The position numbers and the translations under genes are program-made. From Pseudomonadota bacterium (GTDB lineage Bacteria > Bdellovibrionota > JAFGOL01), in NCBI GenBank assembly GCA_026390535.1, contig JAPLFT010000038.1, positions 1-7,329 of the forward strand: a stretch of DNA of 7,329 bases. Direction: 5' to 3'. Below, piece by piece: positions 6,390-7,329 of the stretch. Within the stretch, counting starts at the first letter, position 1. The number at the start of each line of letters is the position of its first letter. Below the pieces are notes generated by a model, which was not told the origin of the DNA, did no database searches, and saw only the letters and a list, made by a program, of their open reading frames with translations.

Positions 6390-7040
6390 ATGACCAATAA
6401 TTTCATTACGGATAATGAAATAGACAGGATTCTGGGTCGCATAACAGAATACAGGAAAGAGCCGGAAAAAAAGGCACACCAGGTGACTGTTGAAGAAAAA
6501 GCGAGACTCAGGGAAGAATATGCAAGAAAAAAAGCCCAGGACTTTGCCAGCAATTTTGAACCCTCTGCGAATACCTTCTCATCAACACTTCTGGAGAAGA
6601 AAACTTATGATTCTCAGGATACAGGCATGAGATCTTTTACGAGCATCGGCGTATCCGCCGGTATTATAAGAAGAGTCTATGCTTTTTGTACGGATCTTTG
6701 CATAGTCGGACTTATAATGGTCTGTTTTGTCTATGGTTCGATGTATTTTTTTGGTACAGAGACGGTTAATAAGACGAATATATATGGTGTGACCAGTGTA
6801 ACTTGGCTCTTGTGCGGACTTTATGCGACCCTTTTTATCTTCTATATGATCTATTTTGAAGGACTGATGGGGCAAACTCCCGGCAAGATATTCCTGAATA
6901 TCAGAGTTGTTAATTCCGAGAATAAAAAGCCTGATTTTTCTACCATGATATTTAGAATGGTGCTTTTCTTTATTCTGCCATTGGGATTATTGGGCCTTCA
7001 TAATTTGATAACCAAGACTAGATTAGTGACGAACGACTAA
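6390..7040 (+). CDS. RDD-family membrane protein
   Basis: This is a 216-residue protein with a charged, soluble N-terminal extension (residues 1-88, rich in K, E and R, probably helical) and a C-terminal RDD domain. RDD marks visible are AGIIRRVYAFCTDL (90-103, with R94/R95 and D102), GQTPGKIFLNIRVV (161-174) and the closing HNLITKTRLV (204-213). Three membrane segments lie at about 103-121, 133-155 and 188-203. The last conserved HD pair of the family reads H-N here, so the third signature residue is replaced. RDD proteins are integral membrane proteins of mostly unknown role; some are linked to ion transport, so no function is assigned. GGAGGAG (6374-6380) precedes the ATG at a spacing of 9 bases. 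The stop TAA shares one base with the ATG of rfaE2 (TAATG), which implies co-transcription and coupled translation, but a functional link with heptose synthesis is not shown. Confidence 0.88.
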   Translation: MTNNFITDNEIDRILGRITEYRKEPEKKAHQVTVEEKARLREEYARKKAQDFASNFEPSANTFSSTLLEKKTYDSQDTGMRSFTSIGVSAGIIRRVYAFCTDLCIVGLIMVCFVYGSMYFFGTETVNKTNIYGVTSVTWLLCGLYATLFIFYMIYFEGLMGQTPGKIFLNIRVVNSENKKPDFSTMIFRMVLFFILPLGLLGLHNLITKTRLVTND

Positions 7041-7329
7041 TGAAGTTTATAGACGATAATAAGATCGAGAAATTAATCAATGATCTGAAAAAACAGAAGA
7101 AAACTATCGTTTTTACGAATGGATGTTTTGATATATTGCATGCCGGTCATATTGATTATCTTGAAAAAGCAAAAGCGCTTGGTGATGTTCTTATAGTTGG
7201 AGTAAATAGTGATGCCTCTGTTAAGAGGATAAAAGGAGATAAAAGACCTATAGTAAAACAAAAGTATAGATTAAGACTCCTTGAGGGAATACAGAGTATA
7301 GATTACATAATGCTTTTTGAAGATAATAC
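7040..7329 (+). CDS. rfaE2: D-glycero-beta-D-manno-heptose 1-phosphate adenylyltransferase (N-terminal part)
   Basis: The first 96 codons of this gene are present; the window ends inside it, about 60 residues short of the usual length of about 160. The enzyme transfers AMP from ATP to heptose 1-phosphate to form ADP-heptose, a cytoplasmic step in making the LPS inner core. The cytidylyltransferase-like fold is plain: VFTNGCFDILHAGHIDYLE (24-42) includes the nucleotide-binding HxGH motif (HAGH, 34-37). LGDVLIVGVNSDASVKRIKG (47-66) and RPI (69-71) follow the family pattern, and the fragment ends in DYIMLFEDNT, where family members usually read a similar 'DYV-x-F-(D/E)-(E)-DTP'. It starts directly at this domain with no kinase part, so it is the stand-alone form rather than a bifunctional HldE; the kinase (rfaE1) should be elsewhere. 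A generic glycerol-3-phosphate cytidylyltransferase-like enzyme is the main alternative. The ATG overlaps the RDD stop by one base and has no strong Shine-Dalgarno of its own. Confidence 0.88.
   Translation, partial: MKFIDDNKIEKLINDLKKQKKTIVFTNGCFDILHAGHIDYLEKAKALGDVLIVGVNSDASVKRIKGDKRPIVKQKYRLRLLEGIQSIDYIMLFEDN

Noticed and set aside
4713..6553. Minus-strand ORFs at 4713-5048, 5288-5473, 5968-6198 and 6290-6553
   Set aside because: They are shadows of the FecR/FN3-like and RDD genes with no motif or ribosome site.
7073..7261. Minus-strand ORF of 62 codons
   Set aside because: It is antisense to rfaE2, whose HxGH-bearing plus-strand frame is clearly coding.
1..7329. CRISPR array, tRNA or rRNA gene, insertion sequence, phage or toxin-antitoxin module
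   Set aside because: I looked for regular direct repeats, cloverleaf-like segments, transposase motifs and small gene pairs and found none; gaps between genes are all under 90 bp.

Overview
The window is an AT-rich, densely packed bacterial segment with no plasmid, phage or transposon signature. The last gene, an ADP-heptose pathway nucleotidyltransferase, points to a Gram-negative cell with heptose-containing LPS or a related glycan. The exported FecR/FN3-like protein and the double-GYF_2 membrane protein are protein types common in deltaproteobacterial and related didermal lineages. I cannot fix the phylum from this sequence. The window opens inside one gene (position 1) and closes inside another (position 7329).

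Layout: (1) Minus strand, 1-1009: a GYF_2 membrane protein gene overlaps by 17 bp the start of a second membrane protein gene that leaves the window at base 1. That second gene is missed by simple ORF calling because it is cut; its start resembles a CDP-alcohol phosphatidyltransferase-like protein, but the diagnostic motif lies outside. (2) Plus strand, 1069-2284: gltX, glutamyl-tRNA synthetase, in two frames. The reading frame breaks near 1693-1702, and about 50-55 codons containing the KMSKS-type ATP-binding loop are absent. The rest of the gene is intact on both sides. (3) Minus strand, 2296-4275: a complete NAD-dependent DNA ligase, ligA, convergent with gltX. (4) Plus strand, 4333-6303: a 656-residue exported protein with a FecR-like domain and about five 90-residue beta-sandwich repeats marked by a G-x-Y-Y-W-R-V signature. 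It is divergent from ligA across a 57-bp gap that can hold two overlapping promoters. (5) Plus strand, 6390-7040 and on to the end: an RDD-family membrane protein followed, with a one-base TAATG overlap, by rfaE2 (cut by the window end).

How the genes relate: gltX and ligA are housekeeping genes. The others are mostly envelope functions: an exported repeat protein, two or three inner-membrane proteins and a heptose nucleotide enzyme. Only two pairs look co-translated: GYF_2 with its downstream partner, and RDD with rfaE2.

I see no clear novel multi-gene system. The strongest anomaly is the gltX deletion/frameshift, which is either an assembly or strain-mixture artefact or a real loss of function. 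Weaker leads are possible leaderless starts, a hairpin that overlaps a Shine-Dalgarno sequence, and the GYF_2 gene pair. No stretch longer than about 90 bp is without a gene.
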